NCBI RefSeq assembly: GCF_021173085.1
Contig: NZ_CP076412.1
Span: 1,364,001 to 1,428,000, forward strand
Direction: 5' to 3'
Length of the DNA stretch: 64,000 nucleotides
DNA from: Ralstonia wenshanensis
GTDB taxonomy: Bacteria; Pseudomonadota; Gammaproteobacteria; Burkholderiales; Burkholderiaceae
The notes below the pieces were generated by a model that was not told the origin of the DNA, did no database searches, and saw only the letters and a list, made by a program, of their open reading frames with translations. Below, in pieces: positions 33,841-42,552 of this stretch (the stretch's first letter is position 1; each line of letters begins with the position of its first letter). The translations under genes were made by a program, and so were the position numbers.

Positions 33841-34512
33841 GTGAACCCGCAAGACAAGTCCTCCGAGATCTCCCAGGTTTCCCGCTTTGCAGCGACACGG
33901 CCGCGGCTGCTGTCGGCGTTTGCGCTGGGCGCTGTAGCGGTCGCTGTTGTGCCAGCGCATGGGTGGCTTGCGCGTCTGCTGCTCAGCTGGGACATCGCCG
34001 TGTGGGCGTACCTCATCCTGATCACGTTGATGATGCTGGGCGCAGATCCACACCGCATCCGCGCCGTCGCCCGCCGCGAAGACGAGCGTGCCTCGGCCGT
34101 GCTGGCAGTGGTCTGCTTGGGCGTGGTGGCCAGCATGGTGGCCATTGCGTTTGAACTCGCGACGGCCAAGTCGGCGGGGCATGCGCAGTCGTCGCACTAC
34201 CTGTTCACCGGTATCACGGTGCTGGGCGCGTGGCTCATGGTGCCGATGATGTTCACGGTGCACTACGCGCATCTGTATTACCGTGCGCCACACGAGCCGC
34301 CATTGCGGTTTCCCGACGACCAGATCGAGCCCGATTACTGGGATTTCCTCTACTTCTCCTTTACGATCGCGGTCGCCAGCCAGACGGCCGATATCAGCAT
34401 TCGTTCGCGTGCGATGCGGCGGGCGGTGCTGGGGCAATCGCTGCTGTCGTTCTTTTTCAACACGAGCATCCTCGCGCTCTCCATCAACATTGCCGCCGGC
34501 CTGTTTTCATGA
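33841..34512 (+). CDS. DUF1345 integral membrane protein
   Basis: About 223 aa from GTG 33841 (TGAGG upstream); ATG 33775 is an alternative that adds 22 residues. There are four to five membrane segments. Signature segments of the DUF1345 family are FTVHYAHLYYR, EPDYWDFLYFSFTIAVASQTADI and LLSFFFNTSILALSINIAAGL. Function unknown. The stop overlaps the start of the AI-2E-type transporter gene (ATGA), which implies coupled expression. Confidence 0.8.
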   Translation: MNPQDKSSEISQVSRFAATRPRLLSAFALGAVAVAVVPAHGWLARLLLSWDIAVWAYLILITLMMLGADPHRIRAVARREDERASAVLAVVCLGVVASMVAIAFELATAKSAGHAQSSHYLFTGITVLGAWLMVPMMFTVHYAHLYYRAPHEPPLRFPDDQIEPDYWDFLYFSFTIAVASQTADISIRSRAMRRAVLGQSLLSFFFNTSILALSINIAAGLFS

Positions 34513-35546
34513 CGATGCTGCCTCCCGAGCTTCCCTCCAGCGCACCCGCTCGCTCCATCAACGCTGTCAGCTACGTGCTGGTGGCGGCGATGATTGCTGC
34601 CGTGCTGTGGCTGCACCTCTTGCCGGCCGCCATTGCCGGCTTTCTTGTCTATGCATTGGCGAGCAAGCTGGAGGCGCGCTTGCGCGAGCGCAGCAGGCTG
34701 TCCCAGCGCGCGAAGTCGATTGCCGTGATCTGCGTGTCCGTCATTGCCGCCCTTATTCTGGCTGGCCTCGGCACCGGGATCGGCCGCCTGGTCGAGCACG
34801 GGCATGGGTTGGAAGGGATGCTCACGCACATTGCCGACGTGCTCGACAACGTTCGGGAATCGTTGCCGGCGGCGGTGGTCAATTACGTTCCGCAATCGGT
34901 GACCGAGCTGCGTGTGCAGCTTGTGCAGATGATCAAGGAGCATGGCCATCAGGTGTCGACTCTCGGTATCGACGGGTTGCGTGCCAGCGCATTGATGCTG
35001 GTCGGGCTGATCCTGGGGGCGATGGTGGCGTGGTCGGATACGCTTGACCCCGAGCACCACAAGCCGCTGGCCGCAGCACTGGTGAACCGGCTGAGCCGGT
35101 TGACCGATGCGTTCGAAGCCGTGGTGTTTGCCCAGGTGAAAATCTCCGCGCTCAACACGGCGCTCGCCGCCATCTACCTGTTGGGTGCGCTGCCGCTGTT
35201 CGGCCAGCACGTGCCGTATTCCAAATCGCTGATCCTGCTGACCTTCGTGGCGGGCCTGATTCCGGTGGCGGGCAATCTCATCTCCAACACGGCCATCGTG
35301 GTGATGAGTGTGACCGCATCGTTGGAGCTGGCGGTGGCATCGCTCATCTTTCTGGTGGTGGTGCACAAGCTGGAATACTTCGTGAACGCGCGCATCATCG
35401 GCAGCCGCATCGATGCGCGCGCGTGGGAGCTGATCCTCGCGCTGATCGTGATGGAGGCGTTGTTTGGTTTGGGTGGCGTGATTGCCGCGCCGGTGGTGTA
35501 CGCCTATATGAAGCGCGAGCTGACGGACGCCGAGCTGATCGGCTGA
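34509..35546 (+). CDS. AI-2E family transporter (PerM/TqsA-like)
   Basis: 345 aa from ATG 34509, overlapping the DUF1345 stop. It has about seven to eight membrane segments with the family core (LPLFGQHVPYSKSLILLTFVAGLIPVAGNLISNT, two blocks) and the helix HKLEYFVNARIIGSRI. The family includes autoinducer-2 exporters and Na+/H+ antiporters, so transport of AI-2 should not be assumed. A frame extending back to 34230 lies in DUF1345 and is rejected. Confidence 0.82.
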   Translation: MTMLPPELPSSAPARSINAVSYVLVAAMIAAVLWLHLLPAAIAGFLVYALASKLEARLRERSRLSQRAKSIAVICVSVIAALILAGLGTGIGRLVEHGHGLEGMLTHIADVLDNVRESLPAAVVNYVPQSVTELRVQLVQMIKEHGHQVSTLGIDGLRASALMLVGLILGAMVAWSDTLDPEHHKPLAAALVNRLSRLTDAFEAVVFAQVKISALNTALAAIYLLGALPLFGQHVPYSKSLILLTFVAGLIPVAGNLISNTAIVVMSVTASLELAVASLIFLVVVHKLEYFVNARIIGSRIDARAWELILALIVMEALFGLGGVIAAPVVYAYMKRELTDAELIG

Positions 35547-36291
35547 GGCATCTGTCTCTTGGGTTGAGGTGCGGGGTGACCCGCCAGCGCCCCCGCGCTG
35601 ACGGCATCGGCAGAAAAGAGCGCGCCCTACGGGACGAGGGGCGCGCAATAACTCGCTGACCGAGAGACGTCAGCGAGCCGAGGGTCGGTACACGGGAACG
35701 AAGCGGGCGGCGGGCGCGTGGCGTTGCCGGTGACATCCACGGCTTCGGACGTGACGAAGCAGCAGACGACCCGGTCGTCGAGCAGGGCCTGATAGAAAAG
35801 GTCTCCCATCGCGCGGCATAGCGTTCCCGTTAGCAGGATCATCATGGCTCCCCTCCCATGTTGGCCGATGTGCGGCATCTCGATGCTGGTCATCGGTTCG
35901 GTTTGCGGATCGTTGTGCGTGTGAAATTGCTTACGCAGCGGGTTCCGTCAGGCTGTCGGCACTGGCGCCTTGCGCTTGCTTCTGGCGTCGTTCTGCAGTC
36001 CATGCTGGCGAGTATAGAAAGCGTCTCCTGAGCGGCCATGCTCCGAACGGAGTAGCCCCGGGCGAGAAAACGGCTAACACGTTAGCTACCTGCCAGGGCA
36101 AGCTGGGCAAGGGTTTGCGGGAAGAGGGGCGGTGTTTTGGTGGAAATGGCGCCGCGCGGGCTGACGCTTCTGCCCCGACAGTAATTTGTCCGGTTTGCGT
36201 TAATCGTTGTCGAATTTGCGGTAACACGCCTGCACCGTTTGGGCGCAAGATTGAGCGCTTCCTTGCCTCATCCTCGTGACCTCAAACCATC
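35547..36291. other. Sparse intergenic region
   Basis: 745 bp between the AI-2E transporter and the MFS gene. The only supported candidate is a 72-aa minus-strand frame (35627-35845). A further minus-strand frame at 35931-36248 has no ribosome binding site and a low-complexity composition. Otherwise I see no promoter, repeat or RNA with confidence. Confidence 0.4.
35627..35845 (-). CDS. Hypothetical small protein, 72 aa
   Basis: Starts at the first of two adjacent ATG codons at 35845, with a very strong GGGAGGGGA Shine-Dalgarno sequence; the longer frame to 35893 ignores it. The sequence begins MMILLTGTLCRAMGDLFYQALLDD, broken here, then VVCCFVTSEAVDVTGNATRPP. Five cysteines. No recognised domain. 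Position in a sparse region plus the strong ribosome site are the main evidence. Confidence 0.45.
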   Translation of the reverse strand: MMILLTGTLCRAMGDLFYQALLDDRVVCCFVTSEAVDVTGNATRPPPASFPCTDPRLADVSRSASYCAPLVP

Positions 36292-37533
36292 ATGCAAACC
36301 ACCGCAAACGGCACGGCCGCTGCATCGGCAGCCCCCGCCGCGCAGGCCGACAAGACCGGCTTTGGCGTGATCGGCGCCATCAGCTTCGCGCACTTCCTCA
36401 ACGACATGATGCAGTCGTTGATCCTGGCGATCTATCCGCTGCTCAAGGGCAACTTCCATCTCGATTTTTCGCAGATCGGGCTGATCACGCTCACGTACCA
36501 GATCACGGCGTCGCTGCTGCAGCCGATGGTCGGGCTGTATACCGACAAGCATCCGAAGCCGTATTCGCTGTCGGTGGGCATGGGCTTTACGCTGGTGGGG
36601 CTGGTGCTGCTGTCGGTGGCGCCCAACTTTGGCACGGTGCTGCTGGCGGCGGCGCTGGTGGGCACCGGCTCGTCGATCTTCCATCCGGAATCGTCGCGCG
36701 TTGCGCGTATGGCCTCGGGTGGCCGTCATGGGCTGGCGCAATCGCTGTTCCAGGTGGGCGGCAATGTGGGCAGCGCGATGGGGCCGCTGCTCGCGGCAAT
36801 CATCATCATGCCGTATGGGCAGCACAGCCTGGCATGGTTTTCGATTGCTGCGCTGATCGCTATCTTCGTGCTTTACCACGTAGGCGGCTGGTACAAGCGT
36901 GAACGTGCCGCGGGCCATGGTCGCAAGGCGGGTGGCCGGGCGCATGCCGCGGTCAAGCTGTCGGGCAAGCAGGTGGCGTTTGCGATGACGCTGCTGGTTG
37001 TGCTGCTGTTCTCCAAGTACTTCTACCTGGCGAGCCTGAACAGCTATTACACGTTTTTCCTGATCACCAAGTTCCACTTGTCGGCGCAGACGTCGCAACT
37101 GTTCCTGTTCCTCTTCCTGTTCTCGGTGGCGGTGGGCACGATCGTGGGCGGGCCGATTGGTGACCGGGTGGGCCGCAAGGTCGTGATCTGGGTGTCGATC
37201 CTTGGCGTGGCGCCCTTTACGCTGCTGCTGCCGTACGCCAACCTGTTCTGGACGGCCGTGCTGACGGTGATCATCGGGCTGGTGCTGGCCTCGGCGTTCT
37301 CGGCCATCCTCGTGTATGCGCAGGAGCTGATTCCCGGCAAGGTCGGGATGGTGTCGGGCCTGTTCTTCGGATTTGCGTTCGGCCTGGGTGGCATTGGCGC
37401 CGCGGTGCTCGGCAAGCTGGCCGATGCGACCGACATCTACAACGTCTACCACCTCTGTTCGTTCCTGCCGCTTATCGGCTTGCTGACGGTGTTCCTGCCG
37501 GATATCGAGCGCAAGCGCCAGCAGGCGGCGTAA
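36292..37533 (+). CDS. fsr: MFS transporter, fosmidomycin resistance (Fsr) type
   Basis: 413 aa with about 12 membrane segments. Typical Fsr features: ISFAHFLNDMMQSLILAIYPLLK at the first helix (broken here), GSSIFHPESSRVARMASGGRHGLAQSLFQVGGN (two blocks) and GLFFGFAFGLGGIGAAVLGKLAD. E. coli Fsr exports fosmidomycin, and other substrates are likely in nature. A long antisense frame over it is a coding shadow. Transcription ends at the terminator 37562-37597. Confidence 0.85.
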   Translation: MQTTANGTAAASAAPAAQADKTGFGVIGAISFAHFLNDMMQSLILAIYPLLKGNFHLDFSQIGLITLTYQITASLLQPMVGLYTDKHPKPYSLSVGMGFTLVGLVLLSVAPNFGTVLLAAALVGTGSSIFHPESSRVARMASGGRHGLAQSLFQVGGNVGSAMGPLLAAIIIMPYGQHSLAWFSIAALIAIFVLYHVGGWYKRERAAGHGRKAGGRAHAAVKLSGKQVAFAMTLLVVLLFSKYFYLASLNSYYTFFLITKFHLSAQTSQLFLFLFLFSVAVGTIVGGPIGDRVGRKVVIWVSILGVAPFTLLLPYANLFWTAVLTVIIGLVLASAFSAILVYAQELIPGKVGMVSGLFFGFAFGLGGIGAAVLGKLADATDIYNVYHLCSFLPLIGLLTVFLPDIERKRQQAA

Positions 37534-37561
37534 TGCGACCCACACCGCATACAGATGCAGC

Positions 37562-37597
37562 GCGGCGGACGTCCCCTCCCGGAAGATCCGCCGCTTT
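37562..37597 (+). terminator. Intrinsic terminator after the MFS gene
   Basis: GCGGCGGA (37562-37569) pairs with TCCGCCGC (37587-37594) over a 17-nt loop, followed by TTTGCTTT. It lies between the MFS gene and the convergent gene at 37616. Confidence 0.7.
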
Positions 37598-37615
37598 GCT
37601 TTCTGCCTTTGGGCG

Positions 37616-38671
37616 TTACTTCTCGACGGCGTGGGTCGGGCCCGGCCACACGCCCGTCATCTCGATCTCGCGCCGGCCGGTCAGCCACTGGCCGAGCGGG
37701 CTGGGCCAGCGGAACGAATAGTTGTCGCTGTTCACGACGCCCTGGAATTTCACGTCGACCTGGATATCGGTGGCGTTGAGCGGAATGTTCGCGACCGTCT
37801 TGGAGATACCGCCGCTGAGCGAGAACTCATCGCTGCGCGGGCCCTGCGGCGTGTTGTAGCGCAGCTTGATATGCGTGACGTAGGTGCAGCCCGGCTTGTT
37901 GTTGAAGTAGATCTCGAAGCCGCCCAGGCGCGTGATCCAGTTCGGGATCAGCAGGTTGCCGTCGAACGACGCAAACGTGTAGGCGACCGGAATGGGCGCC
38001 GGCGCCTGCTTGCCCGGCTCGAACGGCCACAGGTGCTGGTCGACGCTTTTGGTCTGGTTGACCGACACGAACGATCCCTTGCCCGTCGCGCTACCGAGCA
38101 TGTCATGCACGGCACCCGCCGAGCCCGTGATCGAGAACGACGAGTTGTTGTCTTGCGACCCCACGTTCAGCCCGCTGTTGGCCAGGATCACGCTGGTTAC
38201 CACACCGAAGCCCTGCGCAATGTTGCCGCCCGAGCCCATGCTCACGGACTGCGCCTGCTCGGCCAGCCACTTGATCGTGTCGGGCCGCGTGAGCTGCGTG
38301 AGGTCGTTGATGTACGACTCCGAGGCAATGCCGAACTCCGAGGCAATCGACCCGACGGACGAGAACTCCCATTTCACTTCGACGCCGGCGTTGATCTTGG
38401 TGCCGCTTTCAGGATCGGTGGCCGAGCCATCGAGTTTGACGTTGGTCTCGGTGCGGTGGACGTTGTTGGTCGACAGCTTCCATTGATTCGGTACGGTGCG
38501 CGTGTTGATGGCCACGCCCGGGGTTTCCGGCTTGACGGGCGTGAAGTCGCCGGTGTCGGGCGACACAAAACCCACGGCGCCGGGTTTGATGGTGGGCGCG
38601 AGCGTCCAGTTGCCCCAGTAAGCTGCGCGGCCGTTGCGGATGAGGTCGGTGAAGGCGCGATTCCATTGCAT
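37616..38671 (-). CDS. Unidentified 351-aa protein
   Basis: No family recognised. There is no signal peptide or membrane segment. The N-terminus reads AFTDLIRNGRAAYWGNWTL and GAVGFVSPDTGDFTPVKPET. The middle is rich in Ser, Gly, Asn and Thr with beta-type alternation (NIAQGFGVVTSVILANSGL, DNNSSFSITGSAG). The C-terminal third has the pattern ISKTVANIPLNATDIQVDVKFQ, like a beta-sandwich. Composition and length would fit a pore-forming or lectin-like secreted protein, but that is only a guess. It is isolated, convergent with the MFS gene. Confidence 0.75.
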   Translation of the reverse strand: MQWNRAFTDLIRNGRAAYWGNWTLAPTIKPGAVGFVSPDTGDFTPVKPETPGVAINTRTVPNQWKLSTNNVHRTETNVKLDGSATDPESGTKINAGVEVKWEFSSVGSIASEFGIASESYINDLTQLTRPDTIKWLAEQAQSVSMGSGGNIAQGFGVVTSVILANSGLNVGSQDNNSSFSITGSAGAVHDMLGSATGKGSFVSVNQTKSVDQHLWPFEPGKQAPAPIPVAYTFASFDGNLLIPNWITRLGGFEIYFNNKPGCTYVTHIKLRYNTPQGPRSDEFSLSGGISKTVANIPLNATDIQVDVKFQGVVNSDNYSFRWPSPLGQWLTGRREIEMTGVWPGPTHAVEK

Positions 38672-38851
38672 GGTTGCACTCCAGGTGTGAGGTTGTGCTG
38701 CGAGTCAGGTTTGCGCGGTGGCCTTCATCGCCGCGTGGCGACGGGCAGGGCGCGAGGGCACTGTCTCAAACGGGCTGGCGCCTGTTAATGCAGCAGAAGA
38801 CCTGGGACGGACGGCATGGATACAGGCATGGGAAGGCCGCCGTGCATGACA

Positions 38852-39478
38852 TCACGCAAGCCGCGCGAGCCCCAGCGCCAATCCCAACCCGATCAGGATC
38901 ACGCCAATCACACGGTCCACGATGCGCTGCCGTGCCAGCAGCGAACGTCGCAACGTACCTGACGCAAACACCGTTGCCACCAATGCAAACCACGCCGCAT
39001 GCGCTGCTGACATGAACACGCCGTAGCCGAACTGCGCGACCAGCGGTGTGCCCGCGTGAACGACCTGCGTGTACGTGCTGACCACGAACAGCGTTGTTTT
39101 TGGATTGAGCGCATTGGTGAGAAAGCCCATGCGCAGCGCTGCGAAGGTCGATAGCGCTGGGGTGCCGGCGCTGTCACCGGCAGTCTCGCCGCTAGGCAAC
39201 GGCTTGGCCGACAGCGTCTTCCAGCCAATCCACACCAGGTACGCCGCGCCCACCAGCTTGATGCCTTGCAGAAGCATTGGCGCATGCGCAATCAGCAGCC
39301 CCACGCCGAACATCGTGTAGAACACGTGCACCTGCACGCCCAGCGCAATGCCCAGTGCGCATAGCACGCCTGCGCGCCGTCCATGCAGCAGGCTGTTGCG
39401 CGTGACCATGGCAAAGTCCGCGCCCGGACTGATGACGGCCAGGATGGTGATGACGGCAACAGCAAGGAGTTCGGTCAT
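38852..39478 (-). CDS. LysE/RhtB family amino-acid exporter
   Basis: 208 aa with five to six membrane segments and the family signature near the start (ITILAVISPGADFAMVTRNSLLHGRRAG, two blocks) and GIKLVGAAYLVWIGWKTL. It exports amino acids such as lysine, threonine or homoserine. The gene is divergent from a LysR regulator with a 101-bp gap, the classical arrangement for a regulated exporter. Confidence 0.9.
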   Translation of the reverse strand: MTELLAVAVITILAVISPGADFAMVTRNSLLHGRRAGVLCALGIALGVQVHVFYTMFGVGLLIAHAPMLLQGIKLVGAAYLVWIGWKTLSAKPLPSGETAGDSAGTPALSTFAALRMGFLTNALNPKTTLFVVSTYTQVVHAGTPLVAQFGYGVFMSAAHAAWFALVATVFASGTLRRSLLARQRIVDRVIGVILIGLGLALGLARLA

Positions 39479-39579
39479 GTCGGGCGCAATCGCAAAGTGA
39501 GGATGCGCCGATTCTGGAGGGCTCCGCCATCGCTGAAAATCGATTTATGATGCCGTTTTTCAGTGAGAAAAACTGACAG

Positions 39580-40446
39580 ATGGCGCTGCCTCCACTCAAT
39601 ACCTTGCGCGTGTTTGAAGCCGCTGCCCGACATGGCAGCTTCGTGCGCGCGGCGCAGGAATTGCACGTGACACATGGCGCAGTCAGCCGCCAGATACGGC
39701 AGTTGGAAGCATCTTTGGGGGTGGAGCTGTTCGAGCGGCGCAACCGGGCAGTCTTCTTGACGCCGTCGGGCGAACAGTTGCGGCTCGCTGCTACCGATGC
39801 GTTTTCTATTCTCACGGATAGCATCGACCGGATTGCCCGTCGGGCCAGGTCTTCAGCGCTGGTCGTGTCGTGCGAGCCGACGCTTGCGATGCGTTGGCTG
39901 ATCCCGCGGCTGTCGCGTTTTCAGGCGCGGCATCCGGCCATCCAGGTGCATCTGTTTGCCGCGGGTGGCCCCATCGATTTCGTTCGCACCGGAGTGGACG
40001 TGGCAGTGCGCCGCGATGACTTTGCATGGCCCGCACACGTGCATGCGGCGCCCATTTGCGATGAGTGGATCGGCCCGGTGCACGCGCGCCAAGCGGATCC
40101 CGCCGCGCGCCGACGGCTGCTGCACACCGCCACGCGCCCCGATGCTTGGCAGGCGTGGTGGCGGGCCAGCAGCACGGCGCGGCCGCGTGGCCGGTTACCC
40201 GAGGGGCGCTACGAACATTTCTATCTGAGCTTGCAGGCGGCCCTGGCGGGGCAGGGCACCGCCATCGCATCAAAGCTGATGGCCATTGATGATCTGAAAG
40301 ATGGGCGGCTGATTGCGCCCGAAGGGTTCCGGCGTGATGGCTCGCGCTATTACCTGCTGGCCGATGCGCCTATTGCGGCCGATAGCGCGGCCGGCGCGTG
40401 GCTGGCCTGGTTGCGCGAAGAAACGGCTGCCACGCTTGCTGATTAA
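39580..40446 (+). CDS. LysR-family regulator, GcvA-like
   Basis: 288 aa. The helix-turn-helix is at about residues 6-65 (LNTLRVFEAAARHGSFVRAAQELHVTHGAVSRQIRQLE, in blocks). The effector domain has the GcvA-type layout (VVSCEPTLAMRWLIPRLSRF, GVDVAVRRDD). It probably controls the divergent LysE-type exporter. Confidence 0.88.
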   Translation: MALPPLNTLRVFEAAARHGSFVRAAQELHVTHGAVSRQIRQLEASLGVELFERRNRAVFLTPSGEQLRLAATDAFSILTDSIDRIARRARSSALVVSCEPTLAMRWLIPRLSRFQARHPAIQVHLFAAGGPIDFVRTGVDVAVRRDDFAWPAHVHAAPICDEWIGPVHARQADPAARRRLLHTATRPDAWQAWWRASSTARPRGRLPEGRYEHFYLSLQAALAGQGTAIASKLMAIDDLKDGRLIAPEGFRRDGSRYYLLADAPIAADSAAGAWLAWLREETAATLAD

Positions 40447-40458
40447 CGCACGCCAGCC

Positions 40459-40731
40459 TTACGCCGCCGCGTGCCCGCCGCCCAGGATGCTCCGAATGGT
40501 AGCCAGATAGGCCTCGCCAACGGCCCGGTTGAGCGGTCGCGCACGCGGTGTCGCCCGCTTGCGCGGGGGTGGCGTCAGGCCCAGCGTGCGGCAGACTTCC
40601 GACGCATAGGGCCGCCCGCGCACATTCATGCGCAACACGACCTCGTTCAGCGCCTGTTCACCCAGGCGCTCGCGCAGCCAGAGCACCGTCTGGCGGTCGT
40701 ACTCGTTTTCGATGCGGATCAGGTCGTCCAT
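40459..40731 (-). CDS. Conserved-looking 90-aa protein, predicted SOS-regulated
   Basis: Soluble, charged protein: a helical N-terminal half (DDLIRIENEYDRQTVLWLRERLGEQALNEVV, in blocks) followed by RGRPYASEVCRTLGLTPPP, then a basic Arg/Pro linker and a short helix. I do not recognise a family. The promoter carries two perfect CTGT-N8-ACAG LexA boxes 9 bp upstream of the start codon, so induction by DNA damage is expected. Convergent with the LysR gene. Confidence 0.7.
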   Translation of the reverse strand: MDDLIRIENEYDRQTVLWLRERLGEQALNEVVLRMNVRGRPYASEVCRTLGLTPPPRKRATPRARPLNRAVGEAYLATIRSILGGGHAAA

Positions 40732-40739
40732 GGTGAATG

Positions 40740-40774
40740 CTGTATAAATTCACAGTTACTGTAAATATATACAG
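40740..40774. promoter_or_regulatory. Tandem LexA (SOS) boxes over a sigma70 promoter
   Basis: Box 1 CTGTATAAATTCACAG (40740-40755) and box 2 CTGTAAATATATACAG (40759-40774) both fit CTGT-N8-ACAG exactly. The pair is itself a 35-bp dyad centred at 40757. On the minus strand a -35 TTGAAA (40786-40791) is followed 16-17 bp later by a TATATT -10 inside box 2. The gene at 40731 reads away from it. Confidence 0.8.
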
Positions 40775-40859
40775 GTATTCACAGATTTCAAGGACGATGT
40801 TGCGGCCGCGCCGCACTAGTGTGACAGGCGGCTCAGCCGATGCGGTAAGCGCCCCATTG

Positions 40860-41624
40860 TCAGACCGTCATGCCGCCATCGACGACGATGCACTCGCCGT
40901 TGGTGTAGCTCGCTGCATCTGACACGAGGTAAAGCACCGTGCCGGCCATCTCGCGCGGCTCGGCGTGGCGGCGCATCGGGATCTCGCTGATCCAGCGGTC
41001 GTACGTAGCCTTGTCTTCGAACAGGGCGCCCGCGAACTTGGTCTTGGTCAGCCCCGGCAGCAGCGCGTTCACGCGAATGCCGAAGGGCCCGCATTCCTTG
41101 GCGAACGCGCGCGTCATGTGGGCCACGGCGGCCTTGGTGATGGAGTAGATGCCCTGCTTGTCGCCCGGGTGCAGCGCATTGACCGACGCCGTATTGACGA
41201 TCGCGCCGCCGCCCTGCGCCTTCATCATCTTGCCGGCTTCGACCGACATGAAGAAGTAGCCGCGGATGTTCACCTCCACGGTCTTCTCGTAGGCCGCCAG
41301 ATCCGTGTCGAGGATGTGGCCGAAGTGCGGGTTTGCCGCCGCGTTGTTGATGAGAATGTCCAGCCGGCCGTGCGTGCGGCGGATGGTGTCGAACGCCGCC
41401 GCAATGTCTTCCATGCGGCCAACGTGGCAGGCGAGGGCTTCAGCTTTGCCGCCGGCTTCGCGGATGCGTTCGGCCACGACCTCGCAGTCGCCCAGCTTGC
41501 GGCTCGACACGATCACGTGCGCGCCTTGTTCTGCCAGCAGCTTGGCAATCTCTTCGCCAATGCCGCGGCTGGCGCCGGTGACCAGGGCGATCTTTCCGGT
41601 CAGGTCGAACAGGTTCGTGCTCAT
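40860..41624 (-). CDS. SDR-family oxidoreductase
   Basis: 254 aa from ATG 41624 with GGAGGAG upstream; the frame continuing to 41990 overlaps the phosphatase gene. It is a classical short-chain dehydrogenase: cofactor motif TGASRGIG (17-24), NNAA, and catalytic Ser147, Tyr160 and Lys164 (GIYSITKAA). The substrate is unknown. FabG-like and sorbitol-dehydrogenase-like enzymes have similar sequences. It lies 47 bp after the histidine phosphatase-like gene and is probably co-transcribed. Confidence 0.88.
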   Translation of the reverse strand: MSTNLFDLTGKIALVTGASRGIGEEIAKLLAEQGAHVIVSSRKLGDCEVVAERIREAGGKAEALACHVGRMEDIAAAFDTIRRTHGRLDILINNAAANPHFGHILDTDLAAYEKTVEVNIRGYFFMSVEAGKMMKAQGGGAIVNTASVNALHPGDKQGIYSITKAAVAHMTRAFAKECGPFGIRVNALLPGLTKTKFAGALFEDKATYDRWISEIPMRRHAEPREMAGTVLYLVSDAASYTNGECIVVDGGMTV

Positions 41625-41671
41625 GGTGTGCTCCTCCAATGGTTTTGTGTTTTGGTCGGCCGCCAAGGCGA

Positions 41672-42346
41672 TCAACCGTATGTCTGGAAAGCGCGTCGCG
41701 CCGGATCGTCCAGATGCGGGATGCCGTTGAAGGTGGCGAGCTGAAACGATTCGGCGTTGAAGAAATATTGCGAGACGCTGCTGTTGCGGATCTGCAGGTT
41801 CAGCGCGATGGCGCTGGTGGGCGGTGCGGCCAGCACCTGCTGTGCGGTCACGGCGATGGGGCCGCCAGAACTGATCGCCAGCACACGCTGCCCGCCGCCG
41901 GCCTGGATCGCGGCGCGTGCATCGGCCACGCGCTGCTGGAAGGCGGCCCACGTCTCGGGCAGGGGCCCGCGAATCTTGTCGTCCGACCACAGGTGCAGCA
42001 CCTGCTTGAGCGCCCGGTAGTGATCGCGCATCGAGCCCGAAGCCAGTTGCGTCAGCTCTGGAAAATCTTCGCCGAGCGCGGCAAACAGCCCCTGGAAGTC
42101 GTATTCGTTCAGCCCGGCGTGCTGCTCAACCGCTGTGCCCGAAATGCCCATGCCGCGCAGGATGCCGTCGACGGTCTGCTCATGGCGGCGCAAGGTGCCG
42201 CAGATGACGCGATCAAAAACGATGTCATGTCGCGCGAAATATTCACCAAGCCAGAGGCTCTGCTGCTCGCCGCGTTCCGATAGCCGGTCGTAATCTGCCG
42301 CGCCAAACGAGGCTTGTCCGTGCCGTACGAGATAAAGCTCCGCCAT
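41672..42346 (-). CDS. Histidine phosphatase-superfamily protein with altered second His
   Basis: 224 aa. The phospho-acceptor motif LVRHGQAS (His9) and an acidic residue at the usual place (LNEYDFQG) are intact. The second conserved histidine, normally in a SHGG motif, is replaced: VLAISSGGPIAV has Ser160 there. The protein may be a subfamily with different chemistry or may have reduced activity. Followed by the SDR gene. Confidence 0.8.
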   Translation of the reverse strand: MAELYLVRHGQASFGAADYDRLSERGEQQSLWLGEYFARHDIVFDRVICGTLRRHEQTVDGILRGMGISGTAVEQHAGLNEYDFQGLFAALGEDFPELTQLASGSMRDHYRALKQVLHLWSDDKIRGPLPETWAAFQQRVADARAAIQAGGGQRVLAISSGGPIAVTAQQVLAAPPTSAIALNLQIRNSSVSQYFFNAESFQLATFNGIPHLDDPARRAFQTYG

Positions 42347-42552
42347 CGTCTGCTCGCCAAATCAAAGAGGATCAGATTAGCGGCGCACGCATTATTTGTG
42401 AAATTTATTCTTTGAATGACCGGTAATGCATGCGATGAATAGTCCGGGCCGCATGCCCCAGGTCATTCCTTCGCTGCTGATGCCAAGCCCGAGCCCCAAG
42501 CTGTTGTCCGGGGGGCGCCAACGTTCGTTTTGCTTTGCTGCCTGTGCGGGCG

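Noticed and set aside
35931-36248. 105-aa minus-strand gene
   Set aside because: No Shine-Dalgarno site, proline/arginine-rich composition and no recognisable feature.
36268-37545. 425-aa antisense frame over the MFS gene
   Set aside because: Gln/Arg/His-rich shadow of a clear membrane-protein gene.
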